Origin: M3007 sp046160345
GTDB lineage: Bacteria > Bacteroidota > Bacteroidia > Chitinophagales > Saprospiraceae
Length of the DNA stretch: 16,791 bases
Assembly: GCA_046160345.1 (NCBI GenBank)
Contig: JBJXGO010000038.1
Coordinates: 1 to 16,791, forward strand
Direction: 5' to 3'
The notes beneath the pieces are model-generated. The model made no database searches and was not told where the DNA came from. It saw only the letters and a program-made list of their open reading frames with translations. The translations under genes were made by a program, and so were the position numbers. Numbering within the stretch: position 1 is the stretch's first letter; every line of letters begins with the position of its first letter. Below are positions 8,379 to 14,703 of this stretch, one piece after another.

Positions 8379-9151
8379 TTATACCTCCGCCGCACCAGCT
8401 TTACAAATGATTTGGCAGTATCGAGCCGTTTTTTATCGGTCCAGGTGTAGTAAATTGCACAGTTGTGGGTAATGTATTCGCGGGCTTCCTCAAAGTTTGC
8501 GAAATTGTTGACCTCTGCAAGCATGTCCTCAAATGCTTTGCCATCGCCAGCAAAAAGTTCACTTGTGTAAAGCAGGCGGTCGTTGAGCGGGATGGCTTTT
8601 CTAAGGTCAGCAATGGGGGTTAGAGCCAGTTTATCGGCGAGCTCCTTGGCCTGTTTTTCTTCAAACAAGATCTCCAGACCGGTCGCAGAAGGCACATGAG
8701 GACTTGCAGCCGGGTGCTTCGGGGCATGATGCACAGGAGGCGGCGTTGGGGGAGAAGCAGGGGCAGGTGGTTCTTCGCGTGCTGGTGGCGGCGGCGCCGG
8801 CGGCGGTACCTCGGCTACAGTAGGTGGGGGTGGCGGCGCCGGAGCGATTTCGTGTACAGGTTCTGCAACGGGAGAGCGGTGTGGGTGTCGCACTGGGGCG
8901 TGAACAGGCTTTTGCTCCGTATAAGCAGTTGAATCAGAATGAATTGCGTCGTACAATTCGCGAACGTATGACGCCATGATGTCCACGTCTATCCGGATGG
9001 TGTTTTCCGGATCCTTGCTCATGCGCGTGAATTCGCGATTGAGTTTGTCAAGATAAATTTTTGCTTTTTGAAAATCCATTAGTGGGTGGGTATTGGTGAC
9101 TGTGCCTATTTTCACCGGCGAATTTCCGAAAGTTTTTGAAAGTAAAGGCAA
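8375..9151 (-). CDS. Conserved Bacteroidota-type protein with proline-rich linker, function unknown
   Basis: No enzymatic family is recognised. Three parts are visible: a charged helical N-terminus (residues 25-72, MDFQKAKIYLDKLNREF onward), a Pro/Ala/His-rich linker at about 80-155 with runs such as APAPPPPP, and a helical C-terminal domain at 158-258 (ILFEEKQAKELADKL to FVKLVRRRYK) that resembles a domain recurring in Bacteroidota proteins of unknown function. There is no signal peptide or membrane helix, so it is probably cytoplasmic, with the linker joining two helical modules. The first 24 residues of the long frame look unstructured and unconserved; Met25, with ATG at 9077-9079, is the more likely start, giving 234 residues. 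The stop overlaps the start of the FAD enzyme by 4 bp, marking an operon. It diverges from tdk. Its reality as a gene is secure, its role is not. Confidence 0.75.
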   Translation of the reverse strand: MPLLSKTFGNSPVKIGTVTNTHPLMDFQKAKIYLDKLNREFTRMSKDPENTIRIDVDIMASYVRELYDAIHSDSTAYTEQKPVHAPVRHPHRSPVAEPVHEIAPAPPPPPTVAEVPPPAPPPPAREEPPAPASPPTPPPVHHAPKHPAASPHVPSATGLEILFEEKQAKELADKLALTPIADLRKAIPLNDRLLYTSELFAGDGKAFEDMLAEVNNFANFEEAREYITHNCAIYYTWTDKKRLDTAKSFVKLVRRRYK

Positions 9152-9215
9152 TTGCTTTACAAGTCAAGGCAATTTTTGCCAGTAATTGCACCAAAATACC
9201 TGTACCGCATTAGTG

Positions 9216-9247
9216 CAAATTTGTGTAATTAGTGGCCTGGTAATCAA
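9216..9247 (-). promoter_or_regulatory. Candidate promoter for the leftward operon
   Basis: On the minus strand a TTG (9245-9247) is followed after 21 nt by CAAATTTG (9216-9223), one base from the Bacteroidota -7 consensus TAnnTTTG, with acceptable spacing. Transcription would begin around 9209 and run into the 258-residue gene. CAAATTTG is its own reverse complement, so the same box could in principle also face tdk, but the spacing to a plus-strand TTG is poor (27 nt). Low confidence. Confidence 0.3.
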
Positions 9248-9265
9248 TAATAAATCTGATACATC

Positions 9266-9850
9266 GTGTTTTTAGAACCACATTTTAAAGGACAGCGCAG
9301 AGGCTGGATAGAAGTTGTCTGCGGTTGTATGTTTTCTGGCAAAACAGAAGAGCTTATCCGCCGGCTACGGCGGGCCAAGATCGCTGATATGAAAGTGGAG
9401 GTGTTCAAACCCAAAATCGATACCCGTTACGACGAGACCGCTATCGTATCGCATGACACCACTTCAACACTGGCCCAGCCTGTGGGTCATTCGTCCAAAT
9501 TGCTGGAAATCAGCGAGGATACCACTGTGGTTGCGGTGGATGAAGCGCAGTTTTTTGATATGGAATTGCCTCAGGTATGCCAGGAACTTGCACTGCGCGG
9601 TGTCCGGGTTATCGTTGCAGGATTAGATATGGACTACCGGGGAATCCCATTTGGCCCGATGCCTGCGCTATTGGCCGTTGCTGAGTATGTGACCAAAGTC
9701 CATGCGATTTGTGTTCACTGTGGGAACCTGGCCACCCATTCCTACCGTTTGGCCGAGGAAGATTCCGTGATTTTACTCGGAGAAAAAGGACAATACGAGC
9801 CTCGTTGCCGGTCTTGCTATCAAATGGGGAATATTTTGAGGCTGAAGTGA
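9266..9850 (+). CDS. tdk: Thymidine kinase (type II, TK1-like)
   Basis: A 194-residue thymidine kinase (EC 2.7.1.21) that phosphorylates thymidine to dTMP with ATP in the pyrimidine salvage pathway, in the cytoplasm. The P-loop GCMFSGKT is at residues 20-27. The Walker B/catalytic motif DEAQFF is at 92-97, with Glu93 in the position of the catalytic base. The substrate-binding GLDMDYRGIPFG is at 119-130. Four zinc-binding cysteines (149, 152, 181, 184) flank the lasso loop. The size is normal for the family. The start is a GTG; the N-terminus MFLEPHF fits Bacteroidota Tdk proteins, and no in-frame ATG lies upstream near it. TAAATCTG at 9251-9258 resembles a -7 box only 7 nt before the GTG, hinting at a very short or absent leader. 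It diverges from the operon on its left. Confidence 0.96.
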   Translation: MFLEPHFKGQRRGWIEVVCGCMFSGKTEELIRRLRRAKIADMKVEVFKPKIDTRYDETAIVSHDTTSTLAQPVGHSSKLLEISEDTTVVAVDEAQFFDMELPQVCQELALRGVRVIVAGLDMDYRGIPFGPMPALLAVAEYVTKVHAICVHCGNLATHSYRLAEEDSVILLGEKGQYEPRCRSCYQMGNILRLK

Positions 9851-9851
9851 A

Positions 9852-9887
9852 TGTGGTCAATTTGATAAATGTGGTCAATGTGATCCC
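9852..9887. repeat. Short tandem repeat, 9-bp period (GGTCAA type)
   Basis: Four 9-mers follow one another starting one base after the tdk stop codon: TGTGGTCAA, TTTGATAAA, TGTGGTCAA and TGTGATCCC. Units one and three are identical; the others are degenerate. A further isolated GGTCAA is at 9895-9900. The element lies between tdk and the repeat-protein gene and is of the same type as the array at 7331-7357. No function is assigned. Confidence 0.6.
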
Positions 9888-9920
9888 CATACACGGTCAA
9901 AACCTAAAATCTATTTCAAC

Positions 9921-11498
9921 ATGAAAAAAATCTTTTCCCATCTCATTACGGCCCTTTGCGCCCTTTCCTCGCTTTTTTCTCAAGCTCCAGCCATCCAATG
10001 GCAGAACACTATCGGTGCCAACTTTGACGACTACCTTTTTGCCATCCAACAAACTGCCGACGGGGGCTATATCCTAGGCGGGTATTCTAATTCCAGTATT
10101 TCGGGCGACAAAACCGAAAACCCTTTAGGAGGACATGCTGATGATTGGGTGGTAAAATTAGATGCCACAGGGGCTATCCAATGGGAGAACACAATTGGTG
10201 GAAGCGGATATGAATATATCAATTCTATCCAACAAACCACCGATGGGGGTTATATCCTCGGTGGAAGTTCCGATTCCAATATTTCGAGCGATAAAACTGA
10301 AAATTGCTTGGGGGATTTGGACTTTTGGGTGGTTAAATTGGATGCTAATGGCGCTTTCCAATGGCAGAACACCATCGGTGGCAGCGACTACGATGCACTC
10401 TATGTTGTAAAACAGACAGCCGACGGGGGTTATATCCTAGGAGGAAGTTCCAAGTCCAATATTTCGGGTGATAAAACCGATGATAGTTTTGGAGATGAAG
10501 ACTATTGGTTGCTGAAATTAGATGCCACAGGCAATATTAAATGGCAGCGTACCATCGGAGGCAGTGATTTCGATGTACTCAATTCCTTACAACAAACTGC
10601 TGACGGCGGCTATATTCTCGGTGGATATTCCGCTTCTGATATTTCAGGCGACAAAACCGAAAACAGTTTGGGTATTGATGATTATTGGGTGTTAAAATTG
10701 GATTCCATAGGTATTATCCAATGGCAGAACACTATAGGTGGTAACGGTATTGACGAACTTAAGTCCTTACAGCAGACTGCCGACGAAGGGTATATTCTTG
10801 GCGGAAACTCCTATTCCAACATATCGGGTGACAAAACCGAAGACAATTTGGGGGTTTTGGATTACTGGATCGTGAAGTTGGATGCCACAGGTGCTATCCA
10901 ATGGCAGAACACGATCGGCGGCGACTTTCATGACTTTTTCAGTACAATCCAACAAACTGCTGAAGGGGGCTATATTCTTGGCGGAACTTCCGATTCCTAT
11001 ATTTCAGGCGATAAAACAGAGGACAGCGATGGGAGCGGAGATTATTGGGTGTTAAAATTGGATTCCATAGGCATTATCCAATGGCAAAATACGATCGGTG
11101 GAAGTGGATACGATGGGATTTCCTCCCTTCAACAAACTGCCGATGGCGGCTATATTCTCGGCGGATTTTCTGAATCCAATATTTCTGGAGATAAAACTGA
11201 AGACAGCCATGGCAGCACAGATTATTGGGTCATAAAACTTGCCCCTGAAACCGTACCCACGGGTGAAGCACCAACCGCACCAACAGCTCTGACATTTTAC
11301 CCCAATCCAGCTACCAATGTCCTCTTTGTGCAAAGCGAGGCAGCCACCACCCTAAGCCTAAAAAATGTTTTCGGGCAGGTACTCTCAACCCAAACCATTC
11401 AGAGACAGGGCGAAATAGACCTCTCGCACTATCCCAATGGCATTTATTTCCTGGTGGAAATGGAAACGGGGATTGGGCATAAGATTTTGAAAAATTAG
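9921..11498 (+). CDS. Exported seven-repeat protein with T9SS type A sorting domain
   Basis: A 525-residue protein with a Sec signal peptide (residues 1 to about 21, MKKIFSHLITALCALSSLF), then seven tandem repeats of 60 residues (the first has 61) from residue 25 to about 444, then a C-terminal sorting domain beginning FYPNPATNVLFV and ending in NGIYFLVEMETGIGHKILKN. Each repeat has the pattern IQWQNTIGG, QQTADGGYILGG, S-I-SGDKTE, D-YW-KLD--G. Seven Trp/Gly-rich, beta-strand-like units suggest a seven-bladed propeller, which is an inference. The sorting domain directs outer-membrane translocation by the type IX system with attachment or release at the surface. Nothing catalytic is visible; adhesion or glycan binding are guesses. 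The start is supported by the signal peptide; no Shine-Dalgarno is present. Confidence 0.88.
   Translation: MKKIFSHLITALCALSSLFSQAPAIQWQNTIGANFDDYLFAIQQTADGGYILGGYSNSSISGDKTENPLGGHADDWVVKLDATGAIQWENTIGGSGYEYINSIQQTTDGGYILGGSSDSNISSDKTENCLGDLDFWVVKLDANGAFQWQNTIGGSDYDALYVVKQTADGGYILGGSSKSNISGDKTDDSFGDEDYWLLKLDATGNIKWQRTIGGSDFDVLNSLQQTADGGYILGGYSASDISGDKTENSLGIDDYWVLKLDSIGIIQWQNTIGGNGIDELKSLQQTADEGYILGGNSYSNISGDKTEDNLGVLDYWIVKLDATGAIQWQNTIGGDFHDFFSTIQQTAEGGYILGGTSDSYISGDKTEDSDGSGDYWVLKLDSIGIIQWQNTIGGSGYDGISSLQQTADGGYILGGFSESNISGDKTEDSHGSTDYWVIKLAPETVPTGEAPTAPTALTFYPNPATNVLFVQSEAATTLSLKNVFGQVLSTQTIQRQGEIDLSHYPNGIYFLVEMETGIGHKILKN
9993..11252 (+). repeat. Seven tandem in-frame 180-bp coding repeats
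   Basis: Repeat units begin at 9993, 10176, 10356, 10536, 10716, 10896 and 11076; each is 180 bp except the first (183 bp). They stay in phase with the reading frame and are recognisable at the DNA level, with recurring strings such as GCCGACGGGGGTTATATCCT. The junctions of units 4/5 and 6/7 are nearly identical over about 50 bp (from 10680 and 11041), unlike the other junctions. This indicates recent duplication or gene conversion between those parts of the array. Confidence 0.9.
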
Positions 11499-11535
11499 TA
11501 GGGCTGAATTTTGTGCATTCCAAACATTCGCTCCT

Positions 11536-11586
11536 AAACCTCGTAGGTTTTAAAAACCTACGAGGTTTTAAAAACCTACGAGGTTT
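11536..11586. repeat. Triple palindromic repeat array, AAACCTACGAGGTTT units
   Basis: Three copies of a 15-bp unit lie 18 bp apart: AAACCTCGTAGGTTT (11536-11550), then AAACCTACGAGGTTT twice (11554-11568 and 11572-11586). Each unit is a palindrome with 6-bp arms and a 3-bp core (ACG or CGT), and the first copy is inverted relative to the other two, so the RNA could fold into a 15-bp hairpin in more than one register. It begins 37 bp after the stop of the T9SS repeat protein. Similar units are, to my knowledge, common interspersed repeats in Bacteroidota. It may serve as a transcription end or mRNA 3' protection. Confidence 0.85.
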
Positions 11587-11627
11587 ACTGATGGCGAAAA
11601 TTTGAATGACACCCAATTGATTGCGGC

Positions 11628-11690
11628 TCAAGTTAAACTGAAACTGGCCGGGAGCCGGCGACTCACCCAGCCAGTTTCAGGTTAACTTGA
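11628..11690 (+). promoter_or_regulatory. Long imperfect hairpin upstream of lysA
   Basis: Two 21-nt arms (11628-11648 and 11670-11690) are complementary with a single A/G mismatch, around a GC-rich 21-nt loop. It ends 24 nt before the lysA ATG. No T-tract follows on either strand, so a simple intrinsic terminator is unlikely. If lysA is transcribed from the box at 11703-11710, the hairpin lies upstream of the transcript and would act as DNA, or as the 3' end of the preceding transcript. If transcription starts further left, it would be part of the lysA leader. Confidence 0.6.
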
Positions 11691-11702
11691 ACCCCAACTT
11701 TT

Positions 11703-11710
11703 TACCTTTG
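11703..11710 (+). promoter_or_regulatory. Bacteroidota -7 box directly before lysA
   Basis: TACCTTTG is a full match to the Bacteroidota -7 consensus TAnnTTTG, placed 4 nt before the lysA ATG (11715). Transcription would start at or near the A of the ATG, giving a leaderless or nearly leaderless mRNA. No Shine-Dalgarno sequence is present, in agreement with that. A TTG at 11687-11689 is the nearest -33-like triplet but lies closer (13 nt) than usual. Confidence 0.45.
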
Positions 11711-11714
11711 CCCC

Positions 11715-12947
11715 ATGCAACTTATCAACGACAAATACCAATTCCCTGGTGGGATCGATCCGCTTGAACTCTGCAAACAATTTGGCACCCCACTATATGT
11801 CTATGATGCTTCGATCATCGAACGCCAGTATCGTCGCATCAATAAAGCATACACCTATCCTGATTTTAGGGTCCACTATGCCTGCAAGGCATTGAACAAC
11901 CTGACAATCCTGCGTCTTTTGCGGCAAATGGGCTCGGCTTTAGACTGTGTATCCATCGGCGAGGTCCGATTGGGGCTACTGGCAGGGTATCCTCCGCAGG
12001 ACATTCTTTTCACACCCAATTTTGCGGCGGCTGATGAATATGAAGAAGCCGTCGGGCTTGGGGTGAAAATCAACATTGATGCCATTCCCATGCTCGAAAA
12101 CTGGGGCCTTCACCACCCTGATGTACCTTTTTGTATCAGAATCAACCCTCACCTGATGGCAGGTGGCAACGAAAAAATCAGCGTTGGGCACATAGATTCG
12201 AAGTTTGGGATCAGCATTCACCAACTGCCTCACGTGATGCGGATCGTTGAAAATCAAAAACTTAAGGTGGAAGGCTTGCACATGCACACAGGTTCTGACA
12301 TTCTGGATGTTGATGTGTTTTTGCGCGGCGCGGAGATACTTTTTGAGGCAGCTCGTAAATTTCCCGACCTGAAGTACATAGACCTGGGCAGTGGTTTCAA
12401 AGTACCTTACAAACCCGATGACTTCGAAACAGACGTGGAGGAAGTAGGCGAAAAACTCAGCCAACGGTTTGCTGAATTCTGCAAGGAGTACGGTCGTGAA
12501 TTAACGCTGATGATTGAACCGGGTAAGTTTTTGGTAAGTGAAGCGGGATACTTTTTTGCCAAATGCAGCCTGGTTAAGCAAACGACCTCTACTGCTTTTG
12601 TCGGCCTCGACACGGGGTTCAACCACTTGATCCGCCCCATGTTTTACGGTTCCTACCATAAAATAGTGAACGTAACAGAACCAACTTTCAAGCCACGGAT
12701 CTATAACGTAGTAGGCAATATTTGTGAAACAGACACATTTGCCGCAGATCGCCGGATTTCGGAGGTGGTGGAAGGCGATATCGTTTGTTTTTACAATGCC
12801 GGGGCTTATGGTTATACGATGGCGTCCAATTTCAATTCGCGGATGCGGCCCGCTGAAGTATTGATTTACAAGGGGAAAGCCCATTTGATTCGGCAACGGG
12901 AAACCTTTGAGGACTTGGTCCGTGGGCAGCCTGAAGTGAATCTTTAA
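11715..12947 (+). CDS. lysA: Diaminopimelate decarboxylase
   Basis: A 410-residue, PLP-dependent fold-type III decarboxylase (EC 4.1.1.20) that converts meso-diaminopimelate to L-lysine, the last step of lysine biosynthesis, in the cytoplasm. The N-terminal alpha/beta barrel carries the PLP-binding lysine in YACKALNN (Lys58), GHIDSKFG at 158-165, HTGS at 191-194 and the phosphate-binding glycine loop LGSGF at 224-228. EPGK at 268-271 replaces the more common EPGR. The C-terminal beta domain has CETD (337-340, the active-site Cys at the dimer interface) and GAYGYTMAS (363-371). All key residues are present and the length is normal. Arginine or carboxynorspermidine decarboxylases share the fold, but HTGS with CETD and YGYTMASNFN favours the diaminopimelate enzyme. 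The ATG is supported by the -7 box just before it. It stands alone without other lysine genes. Confidence 0.93.
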   Translation: MQLINDKYQFPGGIDPLELCKQFGTPLYVYDASIIERQYRRINKAYTYPDFRVHYACKALNNLTILRLLRQMGSALDCVSIGEVRLGLLAGYPPQDILFTPNFAAADEYEEAVGLGVKINIDAIPMLENWGLHHPDVPFCIRINPHLMAGGNEKISVGHIDSKFGISIHQLPHVMRIVENQKLKVEGLHMHTGSDILDVDVFLRGAEILFEAARKFPDLKYIDLGSGFKVPYKPDDFETDVEEVGEKLSQRFAEFCKEYGRELTLMIEPGKFLVSEAGYFFAKCSLVKQTTSTAFVGLDTGFNHLIRPMFYGSYHKIVNVTEPTFKPRIYNVVGNICETDTFAADRRISEVVEGDIVCFYNAGAYGYTMASNFNSRMRPAEVLIYKGKAHLIRQRETFEDLVRGQPEVNL

Positions 12948-13067
12948 TGCGAAAAGTCCTGAATTCAAAGGAGGAAAATTCGCCCATTTTTGTTTAGGCT
13001 CAGCACAAATTTGGATATGCAATTTACTGTTTGATCCCCAATTCACCCTGTCCGATAATTTATCTTT

Positions 13068-13655
13068 ATGAAACCGTTCTTTTTGCTTTTGTCCCTGTTT
13101 GCCGCTTTCCTTTTATGTGGTTGCGACTCCTGCAAAGTTGTGCGTGTCAGCGAGGGGAAGCTACATTTTTCAGATGGCAAATCATCCAATATTCCGCATT
13201 GGAATGAGGAGGGCTGGACGCATTTTTTCTTTGTGCGCCATGCTGAAAAACTGGATGATTCAGACAATCCAGACCTTTCTCCAGCGGGTTATGCGCGGGC
13301 AGAACGCCTCGGCAGCATTATGGAAAATGCCGGGCTCGACCTGGTTTTTGCGACAGACAAATTGCGCACCCAAAAAACTGCAGAAAAAGTGCATATCCGT
13401 GCTCGCACCCCCGATGTTATCACTTATCCGAGTGGGAACGATGCAGAAACTGTCTGGTTGCAAGATCAACTTACCAGAAACCGAGGCAAGCGCCTGTTTG
13501 TTGTTGGGCACTCCAATACAGTACCCCGGATAATCAATAAGCTGATGGGCCCCGGTACTACAATTCCGGATATTGAAGCAAATACTTTTGGGGCATTTTT
13601 CGTGGTGGCATCCAGAGGGTTGGGAAACTCGAAGTATTTGAGAAAAGGGTATTGA
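13068..13655 (+). CDS. Histidine phosphatase superfamily lipoprotein
   Basis: A 195-residue member of the histidine phosphatase (phosphoglycerate-mutase-like) superfamily. The phosphohistidine motif VRHAEK has Arg57 and His58, the second arginine is in TDKLRTQKTAE (Arg100), and the second catalytic histidine is in VVGHSNTVP (His148). The N-terminus MKPFFLLLSLFAAFLLCGC is a lipoprotein signal with probable lipidation at Cys19 (lipobox LCGC), so the enzyme acts in the periplasm or at the cell surface rather than on cytoplasmic sugar phosphates. The substrate is unknown. Close relatives are usually annotated as phosphoglycerate mutase family proteins, but a true mutase is improbable given the export and short length. 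It lies 120 bp after lysA with no visible terminator between, so partial co-transcription cannot be excluded. Confidence 0.86.
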   Translation: MKPFFLLLSLFAAFLLCGCDSCKVVRVSEGKLHFSDGKSSNIPHWNEEGWTHFFFVRHAEKLDDSDNPDLSPAGYARAERLGSIMENAGLDLVFATDKLRTQKTAEKVHIRARTPDVITYPSGNDAETVWLQDQLTRNRGKRLFVVGHSNTVPRIINKLMGPGTTIPDIEANTFGAFFVVASRGLGNSKYLRKGY

Positions 13656-13835
13656 CTGTTAAACAAGCATTTTACCGATTTAAATTTTAAAAATCGTACA
13701 AATTATTTTATATTCAGAATTAAATTCTGATTTGAAAAATTTCAATAAAATAAATGCTTAAGAATATTACCAGCAGCATACATTAGCGGCTTAATCTTCT
13801 CTTTTTTCATCAAACTCAAATTTTCTTTTTTCAAC
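13656..13835. other. AT-rich intergenic region with three small palindromes
   Basis: This gap is markedly more AT-rich than its surroundings. It holds three close inverted repeats: CGATTT/AAATCG at 13676-13696, TCAGAAT-TAA-ATTCTGA at 13714-13730, and TTGAAA-AA-TTTCAA at 13732-13745. They could form weak terminator stems for the phosphatase gene or binding sites in the promoter of the metalloprotease gene that follows. No clear TAnnTTTG box was found. Confidence 0.45.
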
Positions 13836-14627
13836 ATGAAAAAGCGTTTCCTCACCCTCGCCGTGCTCGGACTTCTCTTTGCCGGGCTTAATTCCTGCTC
13901 CAAAAACGACCCAACCAGCACCAATGAACAAGGGCTTTCTGCCGAGATCAAAGCAAAAATCACTGCGCTTGGCTTTGGTGCGGAAGATGCTTTCGCTACC
14001 GAAGGTGGTTATATTGTTGAAGGCGACATCTTCATTTCCACAGAAGACCTCAACAAACCTTTGGATTTGGCCAATTCACTCGTTATTGGCAACGAAGAGC
14101 ATTACCATACGACCAACCTCGTGACTGGTTTGCCACGGACAATTACGGTCAGCCGTGCAAATACCTTTAGCGCCAATGCAAAAGCTGCGATCACTGCAGC
14201 AGTTGCACGTTACAACGCTGAAAACCTTCAACTTACTTTTACGGAAGTAGCCAGTGGGGGTAATATTCATATAAAACGTGTCAACGGTGGAGGTTACATT
14301 GCCTCAGCTGGCTTCCCTAGTGGTGGAAATCCTTACCCAACAGTAAACTTCAACAGAACATACGAAAATTATTCACTCGGATTCGTAACTACCGTGATGG
14401 CTCATGAAATGGGACACTGCATCGGTTTCCGTCACACGGATTATATGAACCGTGCTTACAGCTGTGGCTCAGGAGGCAACGAAGGCGATGGCGGCGTGGG
14501 CGCTATCCACATCCCAGGTACGCCTACTGGCCCTGACGCAGCTTCCTGGATGTTGGCTTGCCTCAGCTCTTCAACCAACCGTCCTTTCCAGACAAATGAT
14601 GTAATAGCTTTGAATTACCTGTATTAA
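13836..14627 (+). CDS. M57-type zinc metalloprotease lipoprotein
   Basis: A 263-residue exported metalloprotease. The N-terminus MKKRFLTLAVLGLLFAGLNSC is a lipoprotein signal with lipidation expected at Cys21. The zinc site is HEMGHCIGFRH at residues 190-200, the extended metzincin motif HExxHxxGxxH, with Glu191 as catalytic base and His190, His194 and His200 as ligands. Met239 in AASWM is a likely Met-turn. The region before it, with the ITVSRANTFSANAKAAITAAVARYN segment around 103-127, resembles the Bacteroidota proteins annotated as M57 or dual-action HEIGH metallopeptidases. It should be tethered to a membrane facing the periplasm or surface. Substrates are unknown. The gene begins after a long AT-rich gap and ends just before a strong terminator, so it is probably monocistronic. 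The start is fixed by the signal peptide. Confidence 0.88.
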   Translation: MKKRFLTLAVLGLLFAGLNSCSKNDPTSTNEQGLSAEIKAKITALGFGAEDAFATEGGYIVEGDIFISTEDLNKPLDLANSLVIGNEEHYHTTNLVTGLPRTITVSRANTFSANAKAAITAAVARYNAENLQLTFTEVASGGNIHIKRVNGGGYIASAGFPSGGNPYPTVNFNRTYENYSLGFVTTVMAHEMGHCIGFRHTDYMNRAYSCGSGGNEGDGGVGAIHIPGTPTGPDAASWMLACLSSSTNRPFQTNDVIALNYLY

Positions 14628-14651
14628 TGGTTGTTGTTTTTTGCAAGAAAT

Positions 14652-14694
14652 ACTGGTCGCAGGGATTCAATCCTTGCGGCCAGTTTTATTTTAC
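14652..14694 (+). terminator. Rho-independent terminator of the metalloprotease gene
   Basis: Arms 14652-14667 and 14669-14684 pair over almost their whole length around a small TTCAA loop, followed by TTTTATTTTA. The only two departures from perfect pairing are G-U wobbles when the plus strand is transcribed; in the minus-strand RNA they would be A-C mismatches. This and the T-tract assign the terminator to the rightward gene, although it may also stop leftward transcripts from the convergent protease gene less efficiently. Confidence 0.88.
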
Positions 14695-14703
14695 GACAAA
14701 AGC

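Noticed and set aside
9709..9924. Small plus-strand frame across the tdk end and the GGTCAA repeat
   Set aside because: It overlaps tdk in another frame and its tail only translates the 9-bp repeat (VNVVN-like peptide); there is no evidence that it is expressed.
9993..11252. The 180-bp repeats as a non-coding satellite or CRISPR
   Set aside because: The frame stays open through all seven units and the protein pattern is better conserved than the DNA, so the repeats are coding modules.
11536..11586. CRISPR-like array
   Set aside because: The units are 15 bp with constant 3-bp spacers and one copy is inverted; there are no unique spacers and no cas genes.
11591..11714. Lysine riboswitch upstream of lysA
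   Set aside because: The region is too short for a lysine riboswitch and shows one simple hairpin, not the multi-helix junction of that RNA class.
12968..12975. A strong Shine-Dalgarno-like AAAGGAGG after lysA
   Set aside because: No start codon with a meaningful frame follows at a suitable distance, and genes in this window otherwise lack such sites, so it is probably chance.
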